64,000 nucleotides of DNA, from NCBI GenBank assembly GCA_029641185.1, contig JAPWGK010000003.1, positions 1,674,001-1,738,000 on the forward strand, written 5' to 3'. Both the position numbers and the translations under genes were made by a program. The notes under the pieces are model-generated. The model was given only the letters and a program-made list of their open reading frames with translations, had not been told where the DNA came from and did not search any database. Shown here in pieces: positions 35,253-47,323 of this stretch (position 1 is the first letter of the stretch; each line of letters opens with the position of its first letter). Source of the stretch: Pseudofabraea citricarpa. Taxonomy: Eukaryota; Ascomycota; Leotiomycetes; Helotiales; Dermateaceae.

Positions 35253-35480
35253 GGCGGAACTTTGAAGCGATCCACCGGCGGGCGCGGTGATAAAATGTCA
35301 CATTCTTATCCTACTTGTTATGAGTGACAACAGAATACCCGCTAGCAACAGAACAAAGTTCTTTGTCGCATCCTCTTGAGAATGCGAGATTCCCTCTTAG
35401 GAAAATACTAGTCTAGGCAGAGCTTTGAACATCTACCAGGGCGGTGGTAAAATGTCCTGTTATTATCTTACTTAGTGACG
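35253..35480 (+). repeat. Two diverged direct copies of a ~60-bp element
   Basis: Copies at ~35253-35320 and ~35416-35480 share the order GGC(G/A)GA(A/G)CTTTGAA, CCA, GGCG, GGT(G)ATAAAATGTC, TTATC and CTTAC/CTACTT. This is similarity by eye only and may be a mobile-element remnant. Confidence 0.45.
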
Positions 35481-36686
35481 CTACTAAAGTATATGTGTAT
35501 GTATTTGATTTTTGCAAATATCTCACATGATAGTTTCCATATCTTGGTCCGAATACTTGTTACTCAGATGTTATGGTATTCTCGTATAATAATTCGTGGT
35601 GTATTAAATCAGCTTGTGGCTATCTGGTTACCTTTTGTTATTCATTCTCCCTGTGTAATCCGTGTTATTGCTCTTTTATGTTGGTCTGATCTTAGCACGG
35701 TATATGACTGACAAATCCTATAATATTAAGAACTGCTAGACGTTGGATAGAGCAGGGCTTGAAGATAACTTGCTTTATTGTATCAGATGCCATATCGCGT
35801 GACAACTCGCGTGAGGCACCAATAGCACTAGCAGACCCAATAGCCTCCGGACTATACTATCATCTATCTATCTCATGCATGCTCTACCACATTCTGACAA
35901 TAGACCATGCCCCAGATGTTAGGGTGATCATAATCCCACCTTAGCACTAGACATGAATGAGCAACAGCCTGTTTTAGCAAGATGACTGACTTCCTTCGAA
36001 TCAAAGTGCCGACAGTTGTGCGAATCTTCATTCCTCTCTTTGCTGTGTTCACTTTCAACTCCAGAGCACCCCTTTCTGTGTTTTGATAAAATGCCTCAAT
36101 TCTCAGCAAGATTCTGCGCTTCAAAGCACACCAGAGAGATTTCGGCAGCCAGACTGGGATGAATTATCAGGGTTCAGTGCACCAGAAGAGCTGCAGAGGG
36201 ATAATGCCTGCTGCTAGCAGTGTCGTAGTCAGCGATTATACCTTCACACTCGCGATTGGAGGTGAAGATGTGGTTCTGTTGTCAGCGAAAGGCTCGTTGT
36301 CATTTCAGCGCTGTCGAGTGGAATTACATCGGTCGGGTAGGTAAGATAGGTATGCACTGTTGAGGCGGAATTGGATTTGCTCGGTAGATTTGATGAGGGA
36401 TTGGCAGAGGGGGACGGTATCTGGCGATAGGTACGGTTGGGTGCTCTTTGATGATGTTGGCTCTAATCAGTGAGAGCTCCCACAGTACGTCAGGGACGAA
36501 AGAGACATATATAGTTCCGGACAGGCGTGGCAAGGGGCCGGGGGGGGGGGGTTGTATTACAGAATTGCCACCATCTTACATTACGAGAATGCCGGTATTT
36601 AATTCTTGTCTTGATTCATTTTCTCGATACCTCTCTCTCTTCCCTCTAGATTCTTTCTCTTTGCTCCCCTTATAACCCTCACTCGC

Positions 36687-37979
36687 TCACTTCTGCGCCT
36701 GGAACTTCGTCAACAGCGTCCCGATCCCAGGCGTGATCTCGACAGCGAAATCATCGCCCTCTCGGAGATACTCTTTCGGATTAAAGCTATTGCCCACGCC
36801 GGCGGGCGTGCCCGTGAGGATGATGGTTCCCGGGGGCAGGGTGGTTCCTTGAGAGAGGAACGAGACGATCTTGGGTACGGAGAAGATCAGATCGCTTTTT
36901 GGTTTTCTCTTGTCAGTTGTCTGTTTTGCTTCACTTTTCTTCTCCCTTTTTTCCTTTTTCTCCTCTTGCTTGGGGGGTATGGAAAGAGACAGAGAAACTA
37001 AAGAACTTACTCGGTCCCGCATTCTTGGAGAACTTTCCCGTTCTTCAGCCCTCGCAGCTTGAAGGCTGCTGGATCTGGCACGAGGGATTTCGAGACGAGT
37101 ACGGGTCCTGTGTGGCATGAGTAACTCAAACGAGGCCAAACCACCCCAACGAAAAAGGAAAACACCAAAACAAAGAAGAAAAAGAAGAAACATACCAACA
37201 GGGCAAGCACCGTCAAACCCCTTACTAAAGCACCACTGGCTCTGCGCAAACTGGCTAGCCCTCGAACTGACATCATTCGCAGCCGTATAGCCCAAGACAT
37301 AGTCCAACGCGTCCTGCTCGCTAACGTCCTTACACGGCCGGCCGATGACGATGACGAGTTCCGACTCGTAGTCGCAGCAGTCGTCCTGGAGGGCGAATTT
37401 AGGGATGACGGTCGGGGCAGGGAAGGGGTCTGCGAGGGCGGTGGAGGGTTTGAGGAAGACGGTCGGGATAGTAGGGATAGACATGTTGACTTCCCTCGCG
37501 TGCTGGACATACTATACACACCAAACACAAATATAAAATCAGCACTCTTTCCTCTTTCCCCCTTTTTTTTGTTTTTGTTTTTGTTCTTGCTTCTGGCTTG
37601 CAATGGGAGAGAGAGAAATAAGAAATAAAATACACACGTTCAACCCGATACATCGAATCGTCCCGACCTCCGACGCAGACACGGGCGATAGGATCCTCCC
37701 GATCTTCACTGCTCGACTCGTCGCTTCGCCTGGCGCGAGCACTGATGTCCCGCTCCACACTCGCACTTGCACTTCCTCGCCTGCGTTCACGGCTGCGCCC
37801 ACGTCGAGCTTCTCGTCGACGGGTGCGCCGACCAGGATCTCGGAGGGGTCGTCGGAAGATTCGAAGCGGACGAGACCTATGCAAAGTACAATCTCAGCGG
37901 TTTTTCTCTTTTCTCACGAATGAGAAAGAAGGGCGAGAGGAAAAGAAGAGAACATACGTGTGAATTCTGGGATGGCCAT
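36687..37979 (-). CDS. Fumarylacetoacetate hydrolase-family protein
   Basis: Five exons: 37979-37958 (22 nt), 37876-37638, 37511-37196, 37107-37011, 36894-36687; 293 aa. The short first exon encodes MAIPEFT and joins to RLVRFESSDDP. The C-terminal FAH fold is clear: GLNYVQHAREVN, PTVFLKPSTALA, CDYESELVIVIGRP with the acidic metal ligands, the catalytic-core GYTAANDVSSRASQ, SKGFDGACPVGP, and ILTGTPAGVG. Members cleave C-C bonds of 1,3-diketones such as fumarylpyruvate in aromatic catabolism, or act as oxaloacetate decarboxylases; the substrate cannot be told here. Length is normal for the family. The last intron uses an AAG acceptor. Confidence 0.9.
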
Positions 37980-38996
37980 GATGAGTTAGTTATTCCGCTA
38001 TCCAATATCTTCCCCAAGAGTCGAAGCGATACTTTTACGAAAAGTGGAAGAGTGAGGGATGGAGGGTTTCAACAGGAGATGGGATGTAGCTGAGGTAGGT
38101 AGGTGGTGGTTATTATATGGTTATATTCACTCTCACCTTCCCCCTCCTCGTCCCGAACCCCTCCTCCACCTCCACCCACAAAAGCTTCCCCACCATCAAT
38201 GAATGCACGTCCACCTTTCCACCTTTCCACTGAACGTGGGGCTCGCCGGCATCTTCATCCCCGCTACACCCTTCGCTGAGAGATCTCCCGTGCTTCGGAC
38301 CCGAGGGGCGTCCACTTCCACTTCAATGGTCGCTTCAGTCTCGGGTTCAGGATCGGGATCGGGTACTGGGGTTTCTGTTTGCTGAGGTGAGTGAGACGGA
38401 AAAAGGGAGGATGGGAGGAGGATAGTGAGTGTCAAGTATTTGCTGTTCGGCTTAAGTTCAGTATGCACTCACATCCCATCCCATCACATCATCTTGATCT
38501 TGGTTTCGTTCCGCGGGGAAGGTATCTCAAATTGAAAGAGCGAGCATTCCGCTTTTTCAGATTAAGCAGCAGAATAGCTAATAACCCGAACGAAAAAAAA
38601 AACGGAGGCTATCAATAGGAGGACTTTAATATTTGCTATAAAAGACCTCTAGCTCGACTAGGTGTACAGTTTCTAGTGAGAGAAGCTGGAACGGGTAAGA
38701 GACTCGATACTTCGCGTAAACGCAGTGCTTCCGTACAGAATACGCGAGCTGATGTACTGACTTTCCAACTAACAGCTCTGCCACGTAACGTCTAGAATCT
38801 AGCAATCAGGAGTCAAGATTATGCTAAAAGCTTATATTTCAATATTACTAGGATACTAGCCCAAGTTTCCCAGCCCTTTTGTACGATACTGTGAAATCAC
38901 AAACTTCCATAGTCAGTTCTGCTATCTACCTACCTACTTAGCATCCACCCTTTTGTACCTACCAGCCTAGCATCGACCATTCCCAACCCCAAGGCC
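37980..38996. other. Intergenic region FAH/SDR
   Basis: About 1 kb lacking recognisable coding exons. The left side should contain the FAH promoter; AGGTAGGTAGGTGG (38093-38106) lies close to its start. A reverse-strand Gly/Ser-type low-complexity stretch near 38330-38375 is not convincing as coding. Confidence 0.45.
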
Positions 38997-40092
38997 TCAC
39001 TTCCAATCCTGCAGCACCGTATCCCCCTCTTTGATCCCCGCGTACTCCAAGCTTCCCTTCCAGAGCTCCTTCTGCTTCGGCACATCATTCGCCTCCGTTG
39101 GCGTATAGCCCAAGACGGAACCATCGACATACAAGGCCTTCGGGTACTTCCCGAACGCCTCATCATCAAAACAGACTCTCAAAAGATCCGTTCCATTCTT
39201 CGCCGCGGTGCGGATCAGTGGGTTAGACGAGAAGGGCGCACAGAGATAGCCCAGGTACCAGAAGACCATCATGGTGATCTTGACGCTAAGCGGCGTGTTG
39301 CGCGAGATGCCCGTGCCACCGATCCAGCCGGGATCGTGACCGAGGACGGCGATGTTGGAGAATTTAGGATCCCTATCAAGACGGCGCTGGAATTCGTACC
39401 TTGTTACCTTCATTAGCCTTCCATCACTCGGGTGGTCGCATCTGGATTAAGAGCACTCACATCCACTCCATCAACAGCAATTTGCTCAACGCATATCTCC
39501 GCTGGCCCGTGAGATACACACTGCCGTCGGGAAACTCCTCGACGCCCTTCGCCATCTTCGCCGTCGCCGTGATCAGCGTCCGTTTCTGGTCCTCCGATGA
39601 GAAGTTCCCGGCGTTGGGAAACCACTGGATATGCGCCGACGTGGACCCGACGTGGATGATGCGTCCATGGTCTGGATCCATGCTCTGGAGGAGCAGAAGC
39701 GACAGGAGGAAGTTAGCCAGGTAGTTGACGGCGAAGGTGCGCTCCATGCCGTCGCGCGTGAAGCTCTCGCGCGCCGTGTCTTGCACGCCTGCATTGAGAA
39801 TCAGTGCTTGGATGCGTGGGAGGGAACCTCCCGAGACGCGGCCGTTGATGTCGGCTGCGAAGGCCCGGATGCTGTCCAGAGAGCTAAAATCGACTGCTAC
39901 AAGGTCGTGTTTGTGATCCTTAGGCGCCGTCGTGAGAACTTTCTTCAGAGCGATGGCTTTTGCAGGGTCGCGCACAGCGTAGATGCTATGGTGCGTGGCT
40001 GCATACGGGCTTTTGAGGAGCTGCGACACGAACCCGATGCCAATTCCACCGTTGGGTCCGGTGAGGAGAATCGTCCCATTTGCCGTTGCCAT
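38997..40092 (-). CDS. Short-chain dehydrogenase/reductase
   Basis: Two exons: 40092-39461 and 39399-38997; 344 aa. A Rossmann fold begins ILLTGPNGGIGIGFVSQLL (TGxxxGxG nucleotide-binding motif), with VAVDFSSLDSI, LILNAGVQ (NAG motif) and INHVGSTS-like IIHVGSTSAHIQ at the catalytic Ser. The catalytic YxxxK is YALSK. The intron lies directly after, and the join gives LLLMEWM|YEFQRRLD, as in WW-domain-oxidoreductase/retinol-dehydrogenase-like fungal SDRs. The catalytic set is complete, so an NAD(P)-dependent oxidoreductase is expected; its substrate is unknown. The acceptor is AAG. Confidence 0.88.
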
Positions 40093-40663
40093 TGTTGTTA
40101 GGTACCAGTATCACGAAAACAAAATTTACTTACTGGAAAAGACGTGAAGATTAGAAATGAGCTTTTATTATCAAGGTCGACTGTTACAACTATGTACGTA
40201 CATCACCAGTGAGACCTAACTCTGTGCCTCACCCTTAACCACATCTGTATTAGTTGCTATCTGACTTTCTTGGTATCACGTGAGACAATGGCTGCTTACT
40301 CTGTTGCCGCAATCGATAATTGTCTTCCATTTGCTCTACCATTCGTGGTTGAGAGGTACCCGGAAGGAATATTACAGTTGGTATGTTTAACGTTATACTC
40401 TGTGTTACCCTCGCTTGATCTACTTGTCCGTGAACCAGTACAACAATTGTATTACACTTGTAATCTACTATTTGAATCTATTATTAAATGTATTTACTAT
40501 ATATTAATTAAATCGTCTCAGCAAACCCCTTGTAAGTTCAAAAGGCACTCCCCAACTCCTTGCCTGACCAATCGAAAGAGGCTAGTTTTGAAATAAGCGA
40601 CGAGGGAGGCGAATATCAAGACTAAGAACCGATCCTCACCGCGTCAACCGACGCGTCTCATTT
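40093..40663. other. AT-rich intergenic region with LTR-like sequence
   Basis: 571 bases without a gene. The stretch 40150-40530 is AT-rich, and the motif AGCTTTTATTATCAAGGTC near its start resembles a fungal copia-type LTR start. It also recalls GCTTTATTGTATCAGATGC near 35769. No coding domain of an element is present. Confidence 0.35.
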
Positions 40664-43142
40664 CTAGGCCGTGTGTGCAACTCGAAGGGACCATTCTTGA
40701 AGGAGTGTCGGTGCGGCTACAGCTCCGTACTGAATACAAAGAGCCATACAAGCCATGATTGAAGCGTATAGATGCGGCTTCTCGCGAGCCTCAAAGTAGC
40801 TCATCTCGCCGAGAGCGAGTACGCCCACGCCTTCTCCCATCCGAGCGTGTACGTTAGCACCGCTTTCCAACAGGACTCGAGTGGCAACCTTGCGGCCCAT
40901 GCGAACAGCAATGTGAAGTGCCGTCTCACCGTATCTGTTTCGCCAGTGAAGATTTGCTCCACGGCGGATCAGTATCTCAAAGATCCTGGTCAGTATCTTG
41001 TCGTCTTCGCCATCGCATAGATGAATAACAAAACTCATTAGGACTGTCGTTCCCTTATTATCGTAGCTGTTAAGATTTACACCACGAGATATTAATTTCT
41101 CCACAAGCTCACAGCGATGCAACAACTTCAATGCGACACCTTTCATCTCGTCTCGCCCGCGCTTACGCTTGACGCTGGTACTAGAGGTGACTTGGCCATT
41201 CTCGATATAGAGGGAGAGATCAGCTGCTGCTAAACACTGCAGTCCATTTCGACCATCAACATCTTCGATCCAAGGAGCTTCAAATGCAAGCCTTGCAGTC
41301 TCGATAAGCCGAGCGTGTTTCCAGAGTATATCATCATTGGGAGCGGATATTGAATTTGGCTCGGTACATATCCAATTACTTCTGTTCATTCTGCTCATTC
41401 TCCGCTCGAATTCAATTCTTTGATGCGGAAAAGCTGGCGATGCACTGTGCTTTGTAGATTTCGGTATGGGAGGTCCATTGCCTTCGTGTATTACTGGAAG
41501 ACGCGAAGAGCCGTCGCTCGCCGTGATGAGATGTTTAACCTTGAAGAAATCACCAGACTGAATCTGAGTCCTTTGGCTTTTATGCGGTATCCACCCAAAA
41601 GCGTCTCGTGCGAACGGGTGTCGTTGTTTTCTTGCGTGATGTTGAAGCCATGCCCATGGCTGATCAGCTCCCGAGAGTGTATCCGCGCAATGCGACAAAG
41701 TATGAAAAAAAGTGCGACCAAAAAGGTCGTAGTCGCTGTAACCGAATTTCAGATCATCGAGCTTCTGGAGGAAGAAATCATCACGCTTCTGGAGGAAGAG
41801 ATCGCCAGCCTCGTTCTGGATCATAGTTCGTAGTACCGTATGATCTATCACATGAAGAAAATTCTGTCCAGCAATGTTCTTCGCATTAGCATCAGCCCCA
41901 AGGTCTATTATCTCCATCAAGAGATTCCAAGAAGCCCCCCGAGCAGCAAGCAAGTGCAGGATAGAATTGCCGAACTTGTCCCTGACATTTACATCCAAGT
42001 CTTGTTGCTTTAGCTTCCAAAAATTGGCCTCAGACGGCCCCAGGTCTTCGAGAACTGCACACCAGCAGGATTTGCTGTCATGTGGTTTGAGTCCCGGAAT
42101 GCAAATTCCCTGAAGACGTATGCATCGATCAAGGATCAAAAACGTGTCAGGAAACATCGTTGCTGTCTCCAGAGGCCCACCGCTGATACGCCTAGGTAGT
42201 GCGTATACATTTCCGTTGCTTTCTGACTTCATGCCAATTGTTTTGGCAGACACTGAATATGCTTGATGTATAGTTGTGTACTCGGTCGTTAACTCGGATA
42301 CCGAGTGTGCTTCCAGAAGACGTACTACTCTCTTGAGATATGGTATCGAGTACTGAGGGAGGCGCCGTTTGATACTGGACGTGCTCACATAAGTTGAGAA
42401 GGTTTCTCTACTTACAGACGGAGGATTCTTCGCCGATGAAGTAGAGGGGAAAAGCCTGAGAGATCTAGAATGACGAATTTGTGGTTCATGTCCAGATATT
42501 TGCTGTGCGTTCCATTCCATATCAAAAGGGTCTTGTTCAGGTAGCGCCACTACAGGAGGATGTATTGGTGTGCTATATGTGGATGTCGAGGAACAAAAGT
42601 TCGACGTATATGGTATCTCCGGGGCCATGGCCATCAAGCCGCTGAGTGGGCTCTCAGTCCATTCATAATCACCAGTATCTAGAGCTTGACTATCGTTGGT
42701 CGTGCTGCCATCGTTTTGCACACAATCAACATTCTTCTTCCTGGCCGCTTTGCAGCTTGATAGCCCGTCAATCCTTGTATCCATCTGCTCCCTATCCTTC
42801 GGTCTGATCCATCGCGGCTGGCTACCGAGGAGCGTGTTCACATACTTCGTAGCTGAGTCTTGCCTTTACAAGATAAGAATTGAGGCAACATCTGGGGGAT
42901 GAAACTAACTTGGGGGCCCAATCCTTCTCTTCTAGCGCCTTCGGTATGTGTTCTGGCGGGAGAGTGGTATATGAATATAGTCTCGAGAGCCTCCGCAGCC
43001 TCTGCGCACTCCATTTGTTCGGCCGTCCAGTCTTCTTCGGGAGCTGTTCATCGACAAGGGTAGTAGCAGACGTCAATTGTGAAGTTCCGTCAACACCACT
43101 ATCCACAGAATAAAGCGTAGCGCTTCGAGTGACAGACGACAT
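40664..43142 (-). CDS. Large ankyrin-repeat protein with fungal N-terminal domain
   Basis: Two exons: 43142-42910 and 42863-40664; 810 aa. The N-terminus (residues ~37-100) carries a fungal motif, GRPNKWSAQRLRRLSRLYSY then LPPEHIPKALEEKDWAPK and TKYVNTLLGSQPRWIRP, found at the head of many ankyrin proteins in Pezizomycotina. After a Ser/Pro-rich stretch come ankyrin-like units: VNVRDKFGNSILHLLAARG, GADANAKNIAGQNFLHV, then near the end VNLNSYDNKGTTVLMSFVIH, ANLHWRNRYGETALHIAVR and ANVHARMGEGVGVLALGEM. A basic RKRGRDE stretch could be nuclear-targeting. By family a scaffold or regulator; no enzyme domain is seen. The intron acceptor is AAG. Confidence 0.82.
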
Positions 43143-44225
43143 GGTGTGTATTGTAAAGACCTGTCACCGGCTCTGGCTGCTGGTCTCGCGCGATCAATGG
43201 TATTGTGTCTTGTGTCTTGTTGGAGGAGGACGCGCACAGCTTCTCGAATCTCGATAGGCGCCGTGCAGTGTTTAATTGCAACAGATGATGGCATTGCCAA
43301 GGAGGGAATCGGAGAGCAGACATGGCGAGAAGCACGAGTTGATGTTTCGGTGAGAGAATGGGGGCAGCCACGGTGTTGTGAGATGGTTGGTCGCCTTGTC
43401 GCAGGCTTGCTCACCATCTTTTTCAGCTGAGGCAGAAGTGTAAAAATACGTCATTGGCTAGACGGCCCCTTGTACGTTTCGTGGTTTCGTACCTGAGCCT
43501 CGTCCCGGCTCTGCACCCCACCTGATTCGAGATCGCCACGACCCCTGTTTTTCCAGTTCCTGATCTTTGGGATGAACTGCTGTCAAGTACTTTTTACAGT
43601 TTCGCAATTCGTCTTCCTTCTTGCAAGAGTCTTCATGACTCGAGAATTTACACGGTTTGTAGCCGAGCCCGTAATCACCTCAAAGCTCACTAGTCTATCT
43701 TTTTACAGTCTGTAATCAGGAACCCTGTTCTGGAAGGGAAACACCGATGGATGCTCTGGAGAAACGAGCTCTTGACAAGCGAGCAGAACTGTAAAAAGCT
43801 TCTGGAAGCAAATCTTGTAATCTGTAGCCATGAAGAAACAAGCGAGCTCTTTACAAGGAAACCAACTTACAAGCGAACCAAAAGTGTAAAAATCCTCTAT
43901 GTAGGAACATGGTAATGGATTTGACATGGCCTTGGATACCTGGACACCACACTTCCAACGAACAGAAACTGTAAGAACGATTTTGCAATGCAGAGCAAAG
44001 TGGAAAAACATCAAGCATGTAGAACTCGATCCAAGAGAATGGCCCATATATCTGGATTGTATATAACGTCAGAGAATATCTCCATTCTGTTCATCTCAGA
44101 TCAATCTCAGTATCGGAAGTTGCTTTAAACTATCTCTCACTGCGACATAGCCAGATCTGCCAAAATCAATTTAGCAGTCTCTATATACGCTCTACTCTCG
44201 AACAAGAACCACGATCACAAAAACC
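43143..44225. promoter_or_regulatory. Divergent upstream region with TGTAAAAA cluster
   Basis: 1.08 kb between the ankyrin-protein start and the small gene at 44226. Five exact TGTAAAAA octamers occur at 43439, 43591 (reverse), 43700 (reverse), 43790 and 43885. Several are embedded in similar contexts (AAGCGAGCAGAAC and AAGCGAACCAAAAG). A TATATAACG box near 44056 sits ~170 bp before the small gene's ATG. Confidence 0.5.
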
Positions 44226-44550
44226 ATGGCCAAGCACTCGTAAGTATCTAACTTTTTTTGGAAACCCGCATTTCTATTTATTTCTTTTTATTTTGTTTGA
44301 ACCTCCTGCTGACAGGGTTTGAAGCCATCAACCAAGCACCAAAGCACCCATTGCGGTCCAAAAAGACAAATTGACCCACGAGTCACGAAATCAAATCCCT
44401 CACGGCCCGTCAAATGTTCATCGCTACGTAAATCGAGACGAGTCACACGAGCATATAGCTATGGGCACAACGACACGCCGTAGCAAGGAAGCGATGGAAA
44501 AGGCTATGGCAGCGTGGGACGCCCAATGGCGAGCTGCTGGCGGGCAGTAG
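44226..44550 (+). CDS. Small 79-residue protein, unrecognised, spliced
   Basis: Two exons: 44226-44239 (14 nt) and 44325-44550; 79 aa. The ATG has a good context (AAACCATGG) and the donor is a perfect GTAAGT. The upstream acceptor CAG (exon from 44316) would keep nine extra bases that carry an in-frame TGA, ending the product after MAKHSV. Using the AAG nine bases downstream removes the stop and gives an open frame to TAG at 44548. The product is hydrophilic (KAPIAVQKDKLTHESRNQIP) with an amphipathic, Ala/Trp-containing C-terminus (SKEAMEKAMAAWDAQWRAAG). There is no signal peptide or membrane segment. Family unknown; it could also be non-coding if only the CAG site is used. Confidence 0.45.
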
Positions 44551-45382
44551 TGTTATTTTGTGAGGTACATTGCAAGGATATGGATATTAAGAGTGCTATG
44601 CTTCGACAGAAGACAAGGGCGTTTGGACAAGGAGTATGTGTATCAGAATATCTATCGAACTTAGTGTGTCCTATCTCATCAGCATAGGTTCATTGTTGAT
44701 TGGTTCACATATTATGAATGAAAATGATATTAAACCCCTTCCTCAAGAAAGAGAACTGACCCAACCTCGGCTATTGAAAGGCGTCTCTAGAACAAAATCC
44801 TCATCCTCTTTCCACGTCACTTCCACTTTTAGAATCTTGGTTGTTAGTGCTGCTGACATATAGCCTTAGAGACAGTCAGCACAAACACGATGCAAGTAAG
44901 ATCATCACAACACCCTCAAAATCCTCACCTTCTCCCAGTCGCATGATTTCAAATACCTCCCTCATCCGCCAACGCCAGCGGTCCCGAATCTCCGAGCCGG
45001 CGAGCCGTAAGGATGCAATCACCAAACCCAATCCTCAGCCCTAGAAATAAGCTTCTCACTATGACCCTCTCGACCATCTGGACCGGCACATCTGAAGCAT
45101 GATTGGGGGGTCTTCCGGCTATGATGTGCAGGAAATCCGGAGATGAGAAAGATAACGATTGCAGATCTAGCCTCAGCCCAGCCGATAGAACTACGGTTGC
45201 CTAGAAGCTCGAAAAGGCGCCGCCTTGGCCTTGGCCTTCAATCCGTAAAAAGACAAGCCGGAATCGATGTCATCGCAAGGTTGGGCGAGAATGTGGATCA
45301 GGATTCATTATGGATCCGTTTCCTGCGGAAGCATCGAGATTGAAGTTCTCCATGCTGGTGCCCCGGTAAGGCGAGAGTGAGA
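44551..45382. other. Intergenic region before Zn2Cys6 gene
   Basis: 832 bases with no recognisable exon. It must contain the promoter of the following regulator. GAGCCGGCGAGCCG (44994-45007) holds CCG/CGG half-sites of the kind bound by Zn2Cys6 proteins, so self-regulation is conceivable but unproven. Confidence 0.4.
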
Positions 45383-47085
45383 ATGTCAACGCCGACGACG
45401 GTGAGAACCGAGACGACAATAACAACCACAACGGTGATATCAACGACGACAACCACCAAGAATGGCAAGACGTTTGTCAGGAAGAGGGCGAAGACCCCAC
45501 GAGCACGCACGGGCTGTTTGACGTGTAGGTGAGTAGTCGTCCTCATCCACTCTATTGTTGCAACATCACTGACCAAACATCCGTTGCGTGCAGGATTCGA
45601 CATATCCGATGCGATGAGCGGAAACCCGCATGCTTCAATTGCACCAACACTAAACGAACCTGTGATGGCTACACGGCGAACCGCAGAGTCCCGCAGAAGA
45701 ACCAGAATGGCCTCGTGGCAGATCCCAGCGCATCGGCGTCGTTGAATCTGGCCGCAGTGCTGCCCGATGATTTCCAGGAGCGAAAGCATTTCAGCTTCTT
45801 CGAGACCCGGACAGCGGCCGAGTTCTCGGGCTACTTTGATCTGGATTTCTGGGGTCGGTTGATCTTGCAATTGAGCCGCTCTCAGCCTGCCGTACGGCAT
45901 ATCGTCATTGCGTTGGGAACTTTACACGAACGGCTGCAGAGAGGAAACGGGGATATTAGAGACTGGGATGAGCTGAAGAGTTACAGTGTACAACAATACA
46001 ACAAAGCTATTGGCCATCTCAATGCCCGGCTCTCTGGCGGAGAGAGGCAGAGTACAGGGGTAACACTCATCTGCTGCGTATTATTCATCTGCTTCGAGAC
46101 GCTGCAGAAGAATTACGATTCGACATTTCGCCATCTGAAAGCCGGGCTAGGGATCTTACGGCACTGGCAAGACGAGATCCTGGCCTCGGGAAGGAAACTC
46201 GTCAATCCAGAAGAGAAGTTCATCGAAGAGAATCTCCTACACCTCTTCACGAGATTGGATATTCAAGCGACGAGTTTCGTAGAGAATCGCCCTCCACAAC
46301 TCTCTATGGACCACCGATTCCCCGGCGTGGGTCCAGACATGCCCAGTTCGTTTTCCAGTATGGACGAAGCGCGAGACTGGCTCGATGTAACCCGGTACTG
46401 GTTTTACAACGTGCGAAGCACAAAGACGTGGGCAGAAAACTCGGACACAAGTTTGATGCTGTGCCAACAATGGGGAACGGCCTTCGAATCCTACATGCGA
46501 CGGAATAGCATGCAAATGCGGAGCGCACATATCCGGGCAGCTAGCATGCTGAAGATAATCCACCTCCTGACATCCATCCTGACAGGAACTCAGATGAGCA
46601 TGGTCCGAGAGGACTACAAACCGTACAACGCACAATTCGAAACCATAGCCTCGCTAGCAGCATCTCTGATCGAAGCATCTAGTGGCGGGAACGATAGCGT
46701 ACCACCAGCTTGCGGGTTTCGATTCTCTTTTGATATGGGGGTCATCGCTCCGCTGTACTTTGTTGCCACGTCAGCCTATGCCATCCCGACTCGCTTACGT
46801 GCTATTGCTCTTCTGAAGAAGACAACACGCCGCGAAGGGATCTGGGATGCGAAGGGAGCAGTGAGGTTGGCGCAGGAGATCCTGAATGGAATGCGAGGCG
46901 AGCCGAACGAGAATGGCGTCTATGATATCCCGTGGCAGGAAGCCGTCGAGCCGGAAAAGGACGAGGACTGGCAGAATCGGATGGCGCTCTTTAAAGGCGT
47001 GTCGGGTATGAATGAGCGAGATTCGGCTTGGGGTTCTGAGAAGAGTCCAGAGTCTGGAGTCAGTCTGGATGGTGTTTCTGTATGA
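45383..47085 (+). CDS. Zn2Cys6 transcription factor
   Basis: Two exons: 45383-45528 and 45594-47085; 545 aa. A Thr-rich N-terminus (residues 1-27) precedes basic KRAKTPRART and the binuclear cluster, split by the intron: GCLTCR|IRHIRCDERKPACFN with C-x2-C-x6-C-x6-C-x2-C-x6-C spacing, ending CDGY. A fungal-specific regulatory region follows (FFETRTAAEFSGYFDLDFW, QPAVRHIVIALGTLHER, FICFETLQKNYDSTFRHLKA), common in pathway regulators. The start at 45383 is the first Met that gives the whole cluster; the exon-2-only frame would lack the first two cysteines. Target genes are unknown; no obvious partner cluster adjoins it. Confidence 0.88.
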
Positions 47086-47323
47086 GTGTTTAGAAAAGCT
47101 GTGGTGAGAGAAGAGTAATGCGGGAGAGGTGCGTGAATTAAAGACTCTATATGTAAAACGACGCAGATTCACAGGGGAATAGAAAGTAATAGAGAGGCAG
47201 AGAGATCATGTAAGTCTATATACGATTAGAAGATCTCATCTATTTTTGATCAAGATAACCTACCGGGAGAAGAGTGGATTCAAATTCAGTAGAGCGGAAT
47301 AAGGTTACATACACACACATGAC

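Larger units (their letters stand above)
33592..36686. other. 3.1 kb gene-free, partly AT-rich region
   Basis: No gene was recognised. From ~34860 to ~36100 the DNA turns AT-rich and holds a perfect 20-bp tandem duplication (35207-35246) and two diverged ~60-bp copies of one sequence (35253-35320 and 35416-35480). A segment around 35755-35880 reads like a retrotransposon LTR remnant. A G12 run lies at 36539-36551. The left part (33592-34000) should include the MFS promoter. Confidence 0.45.

Noticed and set aside
31214..47085. MFS, FAH, SDR and Zn2Cys6 genes as one biosynthetic or catabolic cluster
   Set aside because: Spacing is wide, an ankyrin gene and gene-free DNA intervene, and no core synthase or complete pathway is present.
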